DNA from: Phycisphaerae bacterium
GTDB taxonomy: Bacteria > Planctomycetota > Phycisphaerae > UBA1845 > Fen-1342
NCBI GenBank assembly: GCA_023128695.1
Contig: JAGMDK010000260.1
Coordinates: 1-48,342, forward strand
Direction: 5' to 3'
DNA length: 48,342 nucleotides
Shown: positions 15,742 through 22,477 of the stretch, piece after piece
How positions within the stretch are numbered: the first letter of the stretch is position 1
How the letters are laid out: each line of letters begins with the position of its first letter
Made by a program: the position numbers and the translations under genes
Notes under the pieces: model-generated
What the model was told of the DNA's origin: nothing
The model's input: only the letters and a program-made list of their open reading frames with translations
Database searches by the model: none

Positions 15742-16313
15742 GAAGCGGTTCCCGTCTTTCGAAGCCTTTCCGGGCGGAAACCTCTGGCCCAAATGAGCCG
15801 GCGTCGCTCAATCAATCGCACCGAGGTTTCCTGATACCCAGCCTTATCGAGCATCCCGGCCAACTCCTCCGGGCTGTAGTAATCCTCACCCCACAGACGT
15901 TGCGCCAGCGAATCCCGTGGGAATTCCACAATCAGGATCTCCCCGCCGGGGCGCAAGACACGCTTGGCTTCCCGCAGGATTGTCCTGGCGTGTTTCATCT
16001 CGTGCAGGGCCCACAGCACTACGACCGCGTCCACGGATTCGTTCGCTGCGAAGTCAAGATGAGCTGCGTCTTTTCGAACGTAGCGAATCCGCGCGTTCCT
16101 GGATGAGCGAGGCCGTTTTGGAAAGTCCGCCGAGGAGATGTCAACCCCGGTGACGTGCTGGCGATACACTTGGGCCAGGTATTTCACCAACCCGCACGCG
16201 CCACAGCCGAGATCGAGGACGCGACCAGCCAGACGCAATTCGCGCCCGATCCGCTCATACAGTCGCGGCTTGATCCTGTCGTAGAAGTTCATCTTCAGCA
16301 TTTTGCCGGACAC
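15738..16313 (-). CDS. Class I SAM-dependent methyltransferase
   Basis: 191 residues with motif I VLDLGCGACGLVKYLA, the acidic loop GVDISS, and ALHEMKH followed by VLRPGGEILIVEF, as in UbiE/COQ5-like small-molecule methyltransferases. The C-terminus holds the DYYSPEELAGMLDKAGY segment typical of the type. The GTG start is supported by GGAG eight bases upstream. The substrate is unknown; within this operon methylation of a metal-binding thiol or an arsenic/selenium-type compound would be speculation. Coupled by ATGA to the MinD gene. Confidence 0.88.
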   Translation of the reverse strand: MSGKMLKMNFYDRIKPRLYERIGRELRLAGRVLDLGCGACGLVKYLAQVYRQHVTGVDISSADFPKRPRSSRNARIRYVRKDAAHLDFAANESVDAVVVLWALHEMKHARTILREAKRVLRPGGEILIVEFPRDSLAQRLWGEDYYSPEELAGMLDKAGYQETSVRLIERRRLIWARGFRPERLRKTGTAS

Positions 16314-16356
16314 GCTTTTAACTCCGTGCCGTCGCGACCTTGTGTTCCTCTTCCAT

Positions 16357-17307
16357 TCATTGAGGCGCGCTATCGTCGTCTGTTCGTTTCGCGAATCGGT
16401 AGAACGCTCCCGCGCCGCTACCCTCGCAGACCAGCACGTGCTCCCTGAGCAACTCGTCCAAGTACTTCACGACCTCATTGGAATGCAGTCCGAGCCCGGT
16501 GGCCAGATCGTTCAGTGTACACGGGCGCCGCATCAAGAGGTTGAGAATATCCTCCCGGCGGGCCTGATAATACTCGCCATGATGTACGGTTTGGTATTCA
16601 GCGATCACCTCGGCGCGGTCTCCGAAGAGCCGAGCGGCCTGTGTGAGTTCGTCAAGCGGCACCGGCCGGGCAAATGCCTCGCAGGGGGGGCGTGTTACCG
16701 TGTTCAACTGCACGCGGTCGGGCATAATCCGATCTAGCCAGCGAGCAATCCTCTCCTGCTGGATGCCGGCTGCGTTTAGACCTTTCAGGAGAAACACCTC
16801 GAGCCAGAGCGGTTTGGAGAACCGCTGCCGAAACTCCTCGATTCCAGTTACCATGCGGTCGAAGAGAATCGCCGCGTGCGGCCGGTTTACCCACTGGAAC
16901 GTGGCCTCGTCGCCGGCGTCCAGCGAGGGGATGACGAGATCCGCTTCCAGGAGCGCTTCCTGCACGTCACGGTCCCACAGCAGCGACCCGTTCGTCAGCA
17001 CGGCGACGGGCCGGTCGGTTCTTTCCTTGATCCCCGCGATCAGTGGCGCCAAACGGGAATACAAGGTGGGTTCGCCCGATCCGGACAACGTGACATAGTC
17101 GGCTTCCGGTCCGGCCGCCAGCCGGCACTCGAGTTCCTCCAGGACTTCGTCCAACGGGACATATTCCTTCCGTTCAATGGTCTTGTTCGTCGTTCGGCCG
17201 AGCTGGCAATAGATGCAGTCGTAGGAGCACGTCTTGAACGGTACCAGGTCGATGCCCAGTGAACGCCCCAGCCGACGGGACGGCACGGGTCCGAATACGT
17301 GGCTCAT
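16357..17307 (-). CDS. Radical SAM protein with C-terminal winged-helix segment
   Basis: 316 residues. The cluster motif CSYDCIYCQ lies near residue 27, and the glycine motif LSGSGEPTLYS follows. The first residues MSHVFGPVPSRRLGRSLGID are typical of a radical SAM group found in anaerobes and archaea next to Mrp/NifX genes. The last 70 residues (ILNLLMRRPCTLNDLATGLG onward) resemble a small winged helix. The reaction is unknown; a nearby precedent is NifB, which uses radical SAM chemistry in metal-cofactor assembly, but this protein is not NifB. AGGTGA precedes the ATG. Confidence 0.88.
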   Translation of the reverse strand: MSHVFGPVPSRRLGRSLGIDLVPFKTCSYDCIYCQLGRTTNKTIERKEYVPLDEVLEELECRLAAGPEADYVTLSGSGEPTLYSRLAPLIAGIKERTDRPVAVLTNGSLLWDRDVQEALLEADLVIPSLDAGDEATFQWVNRPHAAILFDRMVTGIEEFRQRFSKPLWLEVFLLKGLNAAGIQQERIARWLDRIMPDRVQLNTVTRPPCEAFARPVPLDELTQAARLFGDRAEVIAEYQTVHHGEYYQARREDILNLLMRRPCTLNDLATGLGLHSNEVVKYLDELLREHVLVCEGSGAGAFYRFAKRTDDDSAPQ

Positions 17308-17375
17308 CGGGTCACCTGTAGCTTCCAGGGAGGGACGATCATGGTGTCATTATATCCAGGCCTACGTTTCTTCTA

Positions 17376-17690
17376 CTAATCCGCGCCATCCTGATCGTGC
17401 GGGAGTCCACGGTGCGGAGCTTTCTGTCGCCGGCTTCCCAGGCGCAGAGCTGACAGGAAGAACGCGGAAATACCGCCGAACAGCCCGGCGAAAGCAGGCC
17501 CACCCGCGCACCCGGGCTGACCGCAGAACGGACACACGGAGAACGCGGTCAAGAACGCGAACAAGCCGGCCCACCACCCCAAAAAGCGGGCCAGCGGTGC
17601 CAGGAAGCGGCGCTTGGCCGATCGACACAATTTCCGTGTGCCAGGGCCGGCAGATTGTTCGGTGGTGCCGGACTCGTTCGCGCGACTCAT
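17376..17690 (-). CDS. Small membrane protein with Cys-rich CPFCGQPGC motif
   Basis: 104 residues. A basic N-terminus is followed by a hydrophobic helix (about 35-52), the motif CPFCGQPGC at about 53-61, and a second hydrophobic helix (about 64-83). The two CxxC-like elements lie at a membrane edge, which suggests metal or cluster binding or a disulfide switch. I do not recognise the family. The start is firm: AGGAG precedes the ATG, and the ATG overlaps the stop of the MinD gene as ATGA, so it belongs to this operon. It may anchor the ATPases to the membrane (inference). Confidence 0.7.
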   Translation of the reverse strand: MSRANESGTTEQSAGPGTRKLCRSAKRRFLAPLARFLGWWAGLFAFLTAFSVCPFCGQPGCAGGPAFAGLFGGISAFFLSALRLGSRRQKAPHRGLPHDQDGAD

Positions 17691-18553
17691 GGTTCTCCTG
17701 TCCGATGCGGCAGCAACGACTCCTCCAGCCGGGCCTGAAGCTGTTCGAACGCCGCTTGAGTCTCCGGCACGGCGTCGATCACGAGCTCCCCGCGCGAATA
17801 CGCCTCCGCGATGCGTCGGTCGTCTGGAATCTCAAGCAACACCGGAATCTGCTCGGCGGCACAGTAATCCACAACGCGGCCGTCGCCGACATCGGCGCGA
17901 TTGATGACCACGCCGAACGGAAGCTCCAGTTGCCGCACGGTCTCCACCGCCAGTATCAGGTCATTGAGCCCAAACGGCGTCGGCTCGGTAACGAGCACGA
18001 CGAAGTCACTATTAAGCACGGCCGTAATGACCGGACAGGACGTACCCGGCGGGGCATCGATGACGAGCCAGTCAACGTCCGGGGCCGCGGCCCTGACCGC
18101 CTTGATCACCGGCGGACTTTGGGCCTCGCCCACGTTCAGCAGACCGTGCACAAACTGGACCGGGCCGGCCTGCCCGCGCTCCACGACGCCAATCTCTCGC
18201 GGCACCTCGATAATCGCCTGGCAGGGGCAGGCCAAGGCGCAGCCGCCGCAGCCGTGGCACAGCTCCGGGTATACGAGGACCTTCTGTCCCAGACACACGA
18301 TCGCGCTGTATTGGCAAATCGCGCCGCACTGACCGCACTGCTCACACGCCTGTTCGATGACTCGCGGCACCGGTATCGCCACCGGCGTACGCTCAGCGAG
18401 GGCGGGTTTGAGGAACAGGTGTCCGTTGGGTTCTTCCACGTCGCAATCCAGGTACGCCGCGGAGCGTCCCTGGCGCGACACCGCCACGGCCAGATTCGTG
18501 GCCAGTGTTGTTTTGCCGGTTCCGCCCTTGCCGCTGGCTATGGCTATTCTCAC
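17687..18553 (-). CDS. MinD-family ATPase with inserted 2x[4Fe-4S] ferredoxin domain, second copy
   Basis: 288 residues: Walker A SGKGGTGKTT at 8-17, ferredoxin insert with CEQCGQCGAIC and CHGCGGCALAC (about 70-115), then LVIDAPPGTSCP and VLVTEPTPFG of the MinD fold. It is the partner of the paralogue at 14818. Two adjacent ATPases of this type accompany ORP proteins in known clusters, where a heteromeric complex is suspected. It opens with GTG and has only a weak ribosome binding site, so it may depend on translation from the ferredoxin gene 45 bases upstream. Confidence 0.9.
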   Translation of the reverse strand: MRIAIASGKGGTGKTTLATNLAVAVSRQGRSAAYLDCDVEEPNGHLFLKPALAERTPVAIPVPRVIEQACEQCGQCGAICQYSAIVCLGQKVLVYPELCHGCGGCALACPCQAIIEVPREIGVVERGQAGPVQFVHGLLNVGEAQSPPVIKAVRAAAPDVDWLVIDAPPGTSCPVITAVLNSDFVVLVTEPTPFGLNDLILAVETVRQLELPFGVVINRADVGDGRVVDYCAAEQIPVLLEIPDDRRIAEAYSRGELVIDAVPETQAAFEQLQARLEESLLPHRTGEP

Positions 18554-18598
18554 TGCACACCGTGGCTCATTACAGCCGTTGGCCTGAACAAGCCATGC

Positions 18599-18775
18599 CT
18601 ATTCGGGAACACTGATTGCCTCGGTTGGGCATTCGGCCACGCACGCTGCACAGTCGATACAGTTCTCTTCATCAATGACTGCCTTTTCGTTCTCCAGCGC
18701 AATAACCTCTACTGGGCACACGTCAACGCATGCGCCGCATCCCGTACACTTTTCAACATCTACCGTCGCCGCCAT
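18599..18775 (-). CDS. 2x[4Fe-4S] ferredoxin, small
   Basis: A 58-residue bacterial-type ferredoxin, MAATVDVEKCTGCGACVDVC at the start and CIDCAACVAECP for the second cluster. All eight cluster Cys are present, with the usual C-x2-C-x2-C-x3-C-P spacing. AGGAAGGAT precedes the ATG. It sits five bases after an ORP-type gene and just before a MinD-ferredoxin ATPase, so it is likely the electron carrier for the cofactor machinery. It ends with TAG. Confidence 0.93.
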   Translation of the reverse strand: MAATVDVEKCTGCGACVDVCPVEVIALENEKAVIDEENCIDCAACVAECPTEAISVPE

Positions 18776-18779
18776 GCGG

Positions 18780-19475
18780 TTATCCTTCCTGTTCCAACTG
18801 CTGAATCCGCTGCTGCAATTGGCGCATTTGTTCGGTCATGGCATCCGCCTGCCGCTTGAGCATCGCCAACTCATCCTCCTTGCTGAGGTCTTGACCCGGC
18901 GGCAACGTCGAAGCCGGATCGTCTCCTGGCGGTCCAGCACCCATGCCCATCCCGCGGCCCATGCCACCGCCGCGCCCCATGCCCCGTCCCATGCCGCCGC
19001 CTCGGCCCATACCACCACCCCTTCCCATCCCGCGGCCCATGCCCATGCCCCCACCGGACATCCGCGGTTGCTGGAATGGTGTCGGCTGGCCCTGAAGAGC
19101 GCTGGGCGCGCCAGCCATGCCGGCATGGCCGGGGACGTTTGGCTGTTCTGTCGGCTTGAGCTGACCGGCCTTGAACAGCTCGGCCACGTCCCGAACCGTC
19201 CCAGAGCAGCCGATAATCACGCCGATGCCGGCTGCCGACAGGGTCTGATGGGCGTTCGGGCCGCAGTTGCCGGTCAGAACGTACTGGACGCCCTTGTCGG
19301 CCATGATCCGGGCCGACTGAATCCCGGCTCCCTGACCGAGCTCCTGGCTGGCGTTGTCAATCGCCTCGAAGCTCATGTCGTCGGTCTCGACGATCAGGAA
19401 ATAGGGGCAGCGGCCGAAGCGCGGTTCAACACCCGACTCCAGCCGCGGTTCCGTAGCGGTAATTGCGATTTTCAT
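18780..19475 (-). CDS. ORP/NifX-type protein with Gly/Met/Arg-rich tail and coiled coil
   Basis: 231 residues. Residues 1-115 are a dinitrogenase-cofactor-type domain (MKIAITATEPRLESGVEPRFGRCPYFLIV, shown here in parts: MKIAITAT, FGRCPYFLIV, YVLTGNCGPNA). Then follows a low-complexity tract of GGGMGRG units (about 140-180) and a C-terminal helix LAMLKRQADAMTEQMRQLQQ likely to form a coiled coil. The tail resembles the layout of the DUF5320-type protein at 20900. It probably binds a metal-sulfur species; C24 and C93 by sequence are candidate ligands. The ATG at 19475 is chosen at the domain start; AAAGGA stands 12 bases before it. Confidence 0.88.
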   Translation of the reverse strand: MKIAITATEPRLESGVEPRFGRCPYFLIVETDDMSFEAIDNASQELGQGAGIQSARIMADKGVQYVLTGNCGPNAHQTLSAAGIGVIIGCSGTVRDVAELFKAGQLKPTEQPNVPGHAGMAGAPSALQGQPTPFQQPRMSGGGMGMGRGMGRGGGMGRGGGMGRGMGRGGGMGRGMGMGAGPPGDDPASTLPPGQDLSKEDELAMLKRQADAMTEQMRQLQQRIQQLEQEG

Positions 19476-19522
19476 GTGTGTTGTTGTCCTTTCGTTTAGC
19501 AGTCCGCCGCAACAGTCATGAT

Positions 19523-20434
19523 TCACAGTCCCGCGGAACCTGCGTCCTCGATTTCATTCGTGTCCCCGGCGGCAACCCGGGCGTGCCTCGATCTCCGCAG
19601 AATCAGACTGCCGACGCGGCAGCCCAGATCTCTGGCGATCACGGGGCATTTTGCCTTGAGCACAAAGAAGATGTCCTTCTCCACCTCGTTGAGCGTCTCA
19701 TAGTTGCCCTGACCTTTCGCGACGATCATGTCTGCCGCGTCGAAACGGTGCCGGAACTCGCTGCTGCAATCGTCGAGAATCGTGCCCGGCGCATCCGAAC
19801 CGTTGTCGATGACTTCGACCAGCCCGGGAATCCCCGCGGCCTGCGTGTCGGCGATCGTCACATCATTGATCACCGGAAAGCCCCGCACGGCCACGGTCAC
19901 CTTCTCGACCGGCATCTGTTCGAGCAACAGCCGGTCGAACACGATCTCCCCGGCGTTGTCGGCCAAATAGAGAATTCTTCGCGCCCCGGACAGCGTCTCG
20001 GCAAAGGCACGCATGTCGCCGTCCAGCGGTGCCGACGAAGCATCTTCAATCGCCTCGTGCAAGGCAGGTTCGTCAAAGTGGGCCTTGACGCCCATGTCAA
20101 TGACATTGCCGGCGATCGCCAGCCGCAGAGCTGTCTCCAACGGACGGGATGAGGCGTGCACCCGAGCGCGCAGCTTCGGATAGAGCTCCAGCGCCACCCG
20201 AGTGGAGTGATCCTTCAGCTCACGATACGGATCACTTTGACCCGTCAGGCGGCGAATCAGACGATGGATGCGTTGGCCCATCGCCGGCGGTGATTGCCAC
20301 AGGTCCATTTCACTAGCGGCTCGCAGGATCTCTCGCAGCAGCCGCTCGTGAACCTCCTCGTCGTCGGTCACCAAGCGCACGGAATCAAGCGCCTGTCGGA
20401 CGAAGCAGGGCACGCACTCAAGGTAGGTTTGCAT
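19523..20434 (-). CDS. DUF89 / ARMT1-like metal-dependent phosphatase family protein
   Basis: 303 residues of the DUF89 group. The N-terminal MQTYLECVPCFVRQALD with its CxxC is typical of the prokaryotic subfamily, and LADNAGEIVFDRLL plus VIDNGSDAPGT are the metal/phosphate site. Members are damage-control phosphatases that remove harmful phosphometabolites; this subfamily is often encoded beside Mrp and NifX genes in anaerobes, where its role is unknown. The gene start lies 17 bases inside the preceding ferredoxin gene, so the two are coupled. Confidence 0.9.
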   Translation of the reverse strand: MQTYLECVPCFVRQALDSVRLVTDDEEVHERLLREILRAASEMDLWQSPPAMGQRIHRLIRRLTGQSDPYRELKDHSTRVALELYPKLRARVHASSRPLETALRLAIAGNVIDMGVKAHFDEPALHEAIEDASSAPLDGDMRAFAETLSGARRILYLADNAGEIVFDRLLLEQMPVEKVTVAVRGFPVINDVTIADTQAAGIPGLVEVIDNGSDAPGTILDDCSSEFRHRFDAADMIVAKGQGNYETLNEVEKDIFFVLKAKCPVIARDLGCRVGSLILRRSRHARVAAGDTNEIEDAGSAGL

Positions 20435-20900
20435 TGCTCGTGGCCGATCCTCTTAACCTGATGGCCCCGCGGGGGCACGCTTCCACACAGGCCCCGCAAC
20501 CGCGGCAGGCCTCCGCGTTCACCGTGACGGCCGTCTCGCCCAGGGTGATCGCCTCGGTCGGACAGACCGTCTGGCAAACCCCACACAGGGTGCACGCTGC
20601 TTCGTCGACACTCGCGACCAGCGGTGCATGAGCGGCGCGCCGTGCGGCCTCGCGCAACCTTACTGCGTCCAGGTGCTCCATGGCAAGGGTCTGGTCCTTC
20701 AAAGGGCTGAGCATCCGCGGTTTGGCCGGCGCGGCGCCTCTCGGAAGGTTCGGGGGCTGCGCTGTCCGATCACTCCTGCCGCCTTGGAGCGCGCGCCGCA
20801 TGCGTCCGCCCCGGCCACGCCCGCGTCCCATTCCGCGGCCATCGCGACGACCACGACCACCAGCACCCGGCGGCCCCGTTCCGTCACCGCGCGGCATCAT
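20418..20900 (-). CDS. Ferredoxin with Gly/Arg-rich MPxGDGTGP leader
   Basis: 160 residues. The first 40 are a glycine/arginine-rich segment starting MMPRGDGTGPPGAGGRG; residues about 95-155 form a 2x[4Fe-4S] ferredoxin (CTLCGVCQTVCP and CRGCGACVEACP). The leader repeats the opening of the two genes just upstream (20900 and 21300), so a DUF5320-like start has been joined to a ferredoxin. The ATG at 20900 overlaps the stop of the DUF5320-type gene as TGATG. It may dock with the same partner as its neighbours and deliver electrons to it (inference). Confidence 0.88.
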   Translation of the reverse strand: MMPRGDGTGPPGAGGRGRRDGRGMGRGRGRGGRMRRALQGGRSDRTAQPPNLPRGAAPAKPRMLSPLKDQTLAMEHLDAVRLREAARRAAHAPLVASVDEAACTLCGVCQTVCPTEAITLGETAVTVNAEACRGCGACVEACPRGAIRLRGSATSNANLP

Positions 20901-21259
20901 CAACCCTCTTTTTCCTTGGCCGCCTCGAGTTCCGCGATCCGTTTCCTGATCTCACCGAGCGTGCCTTCAAAATGCTCCGCCTGAGCTCTCAGTGCTTGAA
21001 CTTCCTGCTCGGCCATCACTGGCGGATAGTACGGCGCGGCCCCGTAAGCGGGCTGTGCGCCGACAACTCCCATCGGATAGTACCCATGGCGCCATCCGCG
21101 GCCCCAGCCGCGCCCGCGGCCCCAGCCGCGGCCCATGCCCCAACCGCGCCCCGGCATCTGGTTCGTGTAACCGGGCATTGAAAACCCGGCGCAGTAACCT
21201 GCCGCTCGTCCCGTCATTGAGCCCAGTCCGGCAGGGCCCGTTCCATCTCCACCTGGCAT
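20900..21259 (-). CDS. DUF5320-type Gly/Arg/Trp-rich protein
   Basis: 119 residues: MPGGDGTGPAGLGSMTGRAA at the start with a Cys in GYCAGF, a middle tract of GWGMGRGWGRGRG units, a Tyr/Pro segment, and a helical C-terminus (VQALRAQAEHFEGTLGEIRK) with coiled-coil character. The family is widespread in anaerobes near Mrp/NifX genes and has no known function. A very good ribosome binding site (AAGGAG, seven bases before the ATG) predicts high expression. The glycine/arginine tract could bind RNA, anions such as molybdate, or partners; none is shown. Confidence 0.85.
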   Translation of the reverse strand: MPGGDGTGPAGLGSMTGRAAGYCAGFSMPGYTNQMPGRGWGMGRGWGRGRGWGRGWRHGYYPMGVVGAQPAYGAAPYYPPVMAEQEVQALRAQAEHFEGTLGEIRKRIAELEAAKEKEG

Positions 21260-21299
21260 GATGTTGCTCCTTTTTCAAAATGCCCTGGAATCCGTCAAC

Positions 21300-21485
21300 T
21301 TAGCTGCCCCTTCCACGTCCTGCATCGCTGCCTTGCCTCTGGCCACGACCGCTGCCGCGACCCCGTCTGGGCCGTTGGCCTTGTCCGCCGCCACCGCTCC
21401 CTTTTTTTCCGCCCTTGCAAGGCCCCAGACCTCTGCCGGTCCCGGAACCTTGTCCTTGCGGCCCAGTTCCATCGCCTGCCGGCAT
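21300..21485 (-). CDS. Small Gly-rich protein with MPxGDGTGP start
   Basis: 61 residues, MPAGDGTGPQGQGSGTGRGL followed by GPC, a Lys/Gly stretch and Arg/Gly repeats. It shares the DUF5320-type opening with the next two genes. The start is certain: GAAAGGAGGTGATCAC, a near-perfect complement to the 16S tail (21489-21502), precedes the ATG, one of the strongest sites in the window. One Cys is present. It is probably a short member of the same system made in large amount. Confidence 0.8.
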   Translation of the reverse strand: MPAGDGTGPQGQGSGTGRGLGPCKGGKKGSGGGGQGQRPRRGRGSGRGQRQGSDAGRGRGS

Positions 21486-21490
21486 TGTGA

Positions 21491-21904
21491 TCACCTCCTT
21501 TCGTGCTTGTCTGAAGACGAAAAGCGTTGCAGGTCGAGCGCCTGCATCCAATGTCCTTCTACAGTCGGCTCTCTGATACATTCAAGCTCCCCGCGCTTGA
21601 ACTGCTCCACGGCCTGCCCCACGTGCCCAGTGGCCCCGACGTAGACCTCGACATCGCCGGCTTTCAGTCTGGCCAAGGCTTTGGGGCCGACCTTCCCGGT
21701 AATCACGGCATGCACGCCCAGTTTGAGGATGGCCTCGGCTGCCTTGATTCCTGCGTACCCGAGAATATTGAGATTCCCCTTGTTGTCGTGAACCGTAGAC
21801 CGATCGGTCTCGGTATCAACCACCACGAAGAACCTGGCCCGCCCGAACCGCGGATCAAGCTCGGCCCCCAGATTCGATCCTCTTGATGTGACCGCTACCT
21901 TCAT
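21491..21904 (-). CDS. ORP/NifX-type cofactor-binding protein
   Basis: 137 residues, MKVAVTSRGSNLGAELDPRF at the start, then FGRARFFVVVD, AAEAILKLGVHAVITGKVGP and QAVEQFKRGEL, all hallmarks of the dinitrogenase iron-molybdenum cofactor (NifX/NafY/ORP) fold. Family knowledge: these bind Fe-Mo or Mo-Cu-S clusters or their precursors. No Cys is evident in the core, as in Desulfovibrio ORP, where the cluster is held non-covalently. A GGAGGGGG stretch precedes the ATG, which overlaps the stop of the gene upstream as ATGA. Confidence 0.9.
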   Translation of the reverse strand: MKVAVTSRGSNLGAELDPRFGRARFFVVVDTETDRSTVHDNKGNLNILGYAGIKAAEAILKLGVHAVITGKVGPKALARLKAGDVEVYVGATGHVGQAVEQFKRGELECIREPTVEGHWMQALDLQRFSSSDKHERR

Positions 21905-22311
21905 GCCATCCCCCTCCAACGGCCCGCTCCTGGCCGGCCGCCGTGACGCCGACCTCCCCGAAACCGTCGGCGCCGACCGCAGCAGCCCGGCATCAAGAAT
22001 GCCTCGTCCGGCAATTGCCCCGCGAGGAAGGCCCGTAGAACGTCCTCCACCGGCCCGCAAATTTGCGGTATGAGCCGTATTCCCGCGGAGGTCAACATCG
22101 CCTCAAGCGGCCACGAGATCGCGCCGCAGATAAGCACGTGCACGCCGAGCGCCGTCACCCGGCTCGCCCTAGCCGCAAGCCGCGTTTCTTCGAGATCCAC
22201 CTCACTCCGGCCGATCTCGGCGTCACGCTCGACGTCTACCACCAGCAAACGCCTGGCGACGTCGAAGACCGGAGAAATCCGGCCGTCCCATGTTGGAAGC
22301 GCTACTCTCAT
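21901..22311 (-). CDS. ORP/NifX-type protein with Arg/Gly tail, first gene of the operon
   Basis: 136 residues: MRVALPTWDGRISPVFDVAR, then GVHVLICGAISWPLEAML and LRAFLAGQL of the NifX/ORP fold, followed by PGCCGRRRRFRGGRRHGGRP, a basic Gly-rich tail with two adjacent Cys. The ATG at 22311 is preferred; a TTG at 22329 would add six residues. It is the promoter-proximal gene behind the sigma-54 promoter at 22366, with a leader of about 44 bases. The basic tail resembles the Arg/Gly tracts of the DUF5320-type neighbours. Confidence 0.87.
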   Translation of the reverse strand: MRVALPTWDGRISPVFDVARRLLVVDVERDAEIGRSEVDLEETRLAARASRVTALGVHVLICGAISWPLEAMLTSAGIRLIPQICGPVEDVLRAFLAGQLPDEAFLMPGCCGRRRRFRGGRRHGGRPGAGRWRGMA

Positions 22312-22365
22312 CACTGAGGACTCGTGCAAGACGCGCGCCGCCCCAGACGATCAGCCTCGATTCCT

Positions 22366-22381
22366 GGCGAAGTGTAGGCCA
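22366..22381 (-). promoter_or_regulatory. Sigma-54 (-24/-12) promoter candidate
   Basis: Read on the minus strand the sequence is TTGGCCTACACTTCGCC. GG and GC are spaced exactly as in the consensus TGGCAC-N5-TTGC (12 bases between the equivalent G residues). Transcription would begin near 22355, about 44 bases before the first ORP-type gene. The neighbouring gene encodes a sigma-54 activator, and two palindromic sites lie upstream at a fitting distance, which together make the call strong despite mismatches in the flanks. Confidence 0.65.
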
Positions 22382-22430
22382 AGCAAGCACTTACGCTCGC
22401 TCGCCCCGGCCTGACAATGAGCATCAGGCA

Positions 22431-22443
22431 TTGCATAATGCAA
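22431..22443. promoter_or_regulatory. Activator site 1, TTGCA-N3-TGCAA
   Basis: A perfect palindrome TTGCATAATGCAA, centred about 82 bases upstream of the predicted sigma-54 start site. The second copy with the same arms lies 32 bases away, about three helix turns, so both face the same side of the DNA. This is the normal layout of an enhancer for a NtrC-type activator, most likely the product of the gene at 22478. Confidence 0.65.
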
Positions 22444-22462
22444 GCACCGCTGGCCGCCGGTC

Positions 22463-22475
22463 TTGCACACTGCAA
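22463..22475. promoter_or_regulatory. Activator site 2, TTGCA-N3-TGCAA
   Basis: TTGCACACTGCAA, the same five-base arms with a different spacer, centred about 114 bases upstream of the predicted start site and two bases beyond the stop codon of the activator gene. The arms are conserved while the spacer is not, which is what binding-site selection would leave. Confidence 0.65.
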
Positions 22476-22477
22476 TA

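Noticed and set aside
17234-18859. A 541-codon plus-strand frame over the MinD and ferredoxin genes
   Set aside because: It crosses three well-supported minus-strand genes with ATGA overlap and cluster motifs, and has no recognisable content.
18780-22311. Nitrogenase maturation role for the NifX-type genes
   Set aside because: No nifHDKEN or nifB is in the window, and the Mrp-ORP and MinD-ferredoxin context points to the orange-protein type of system instead.
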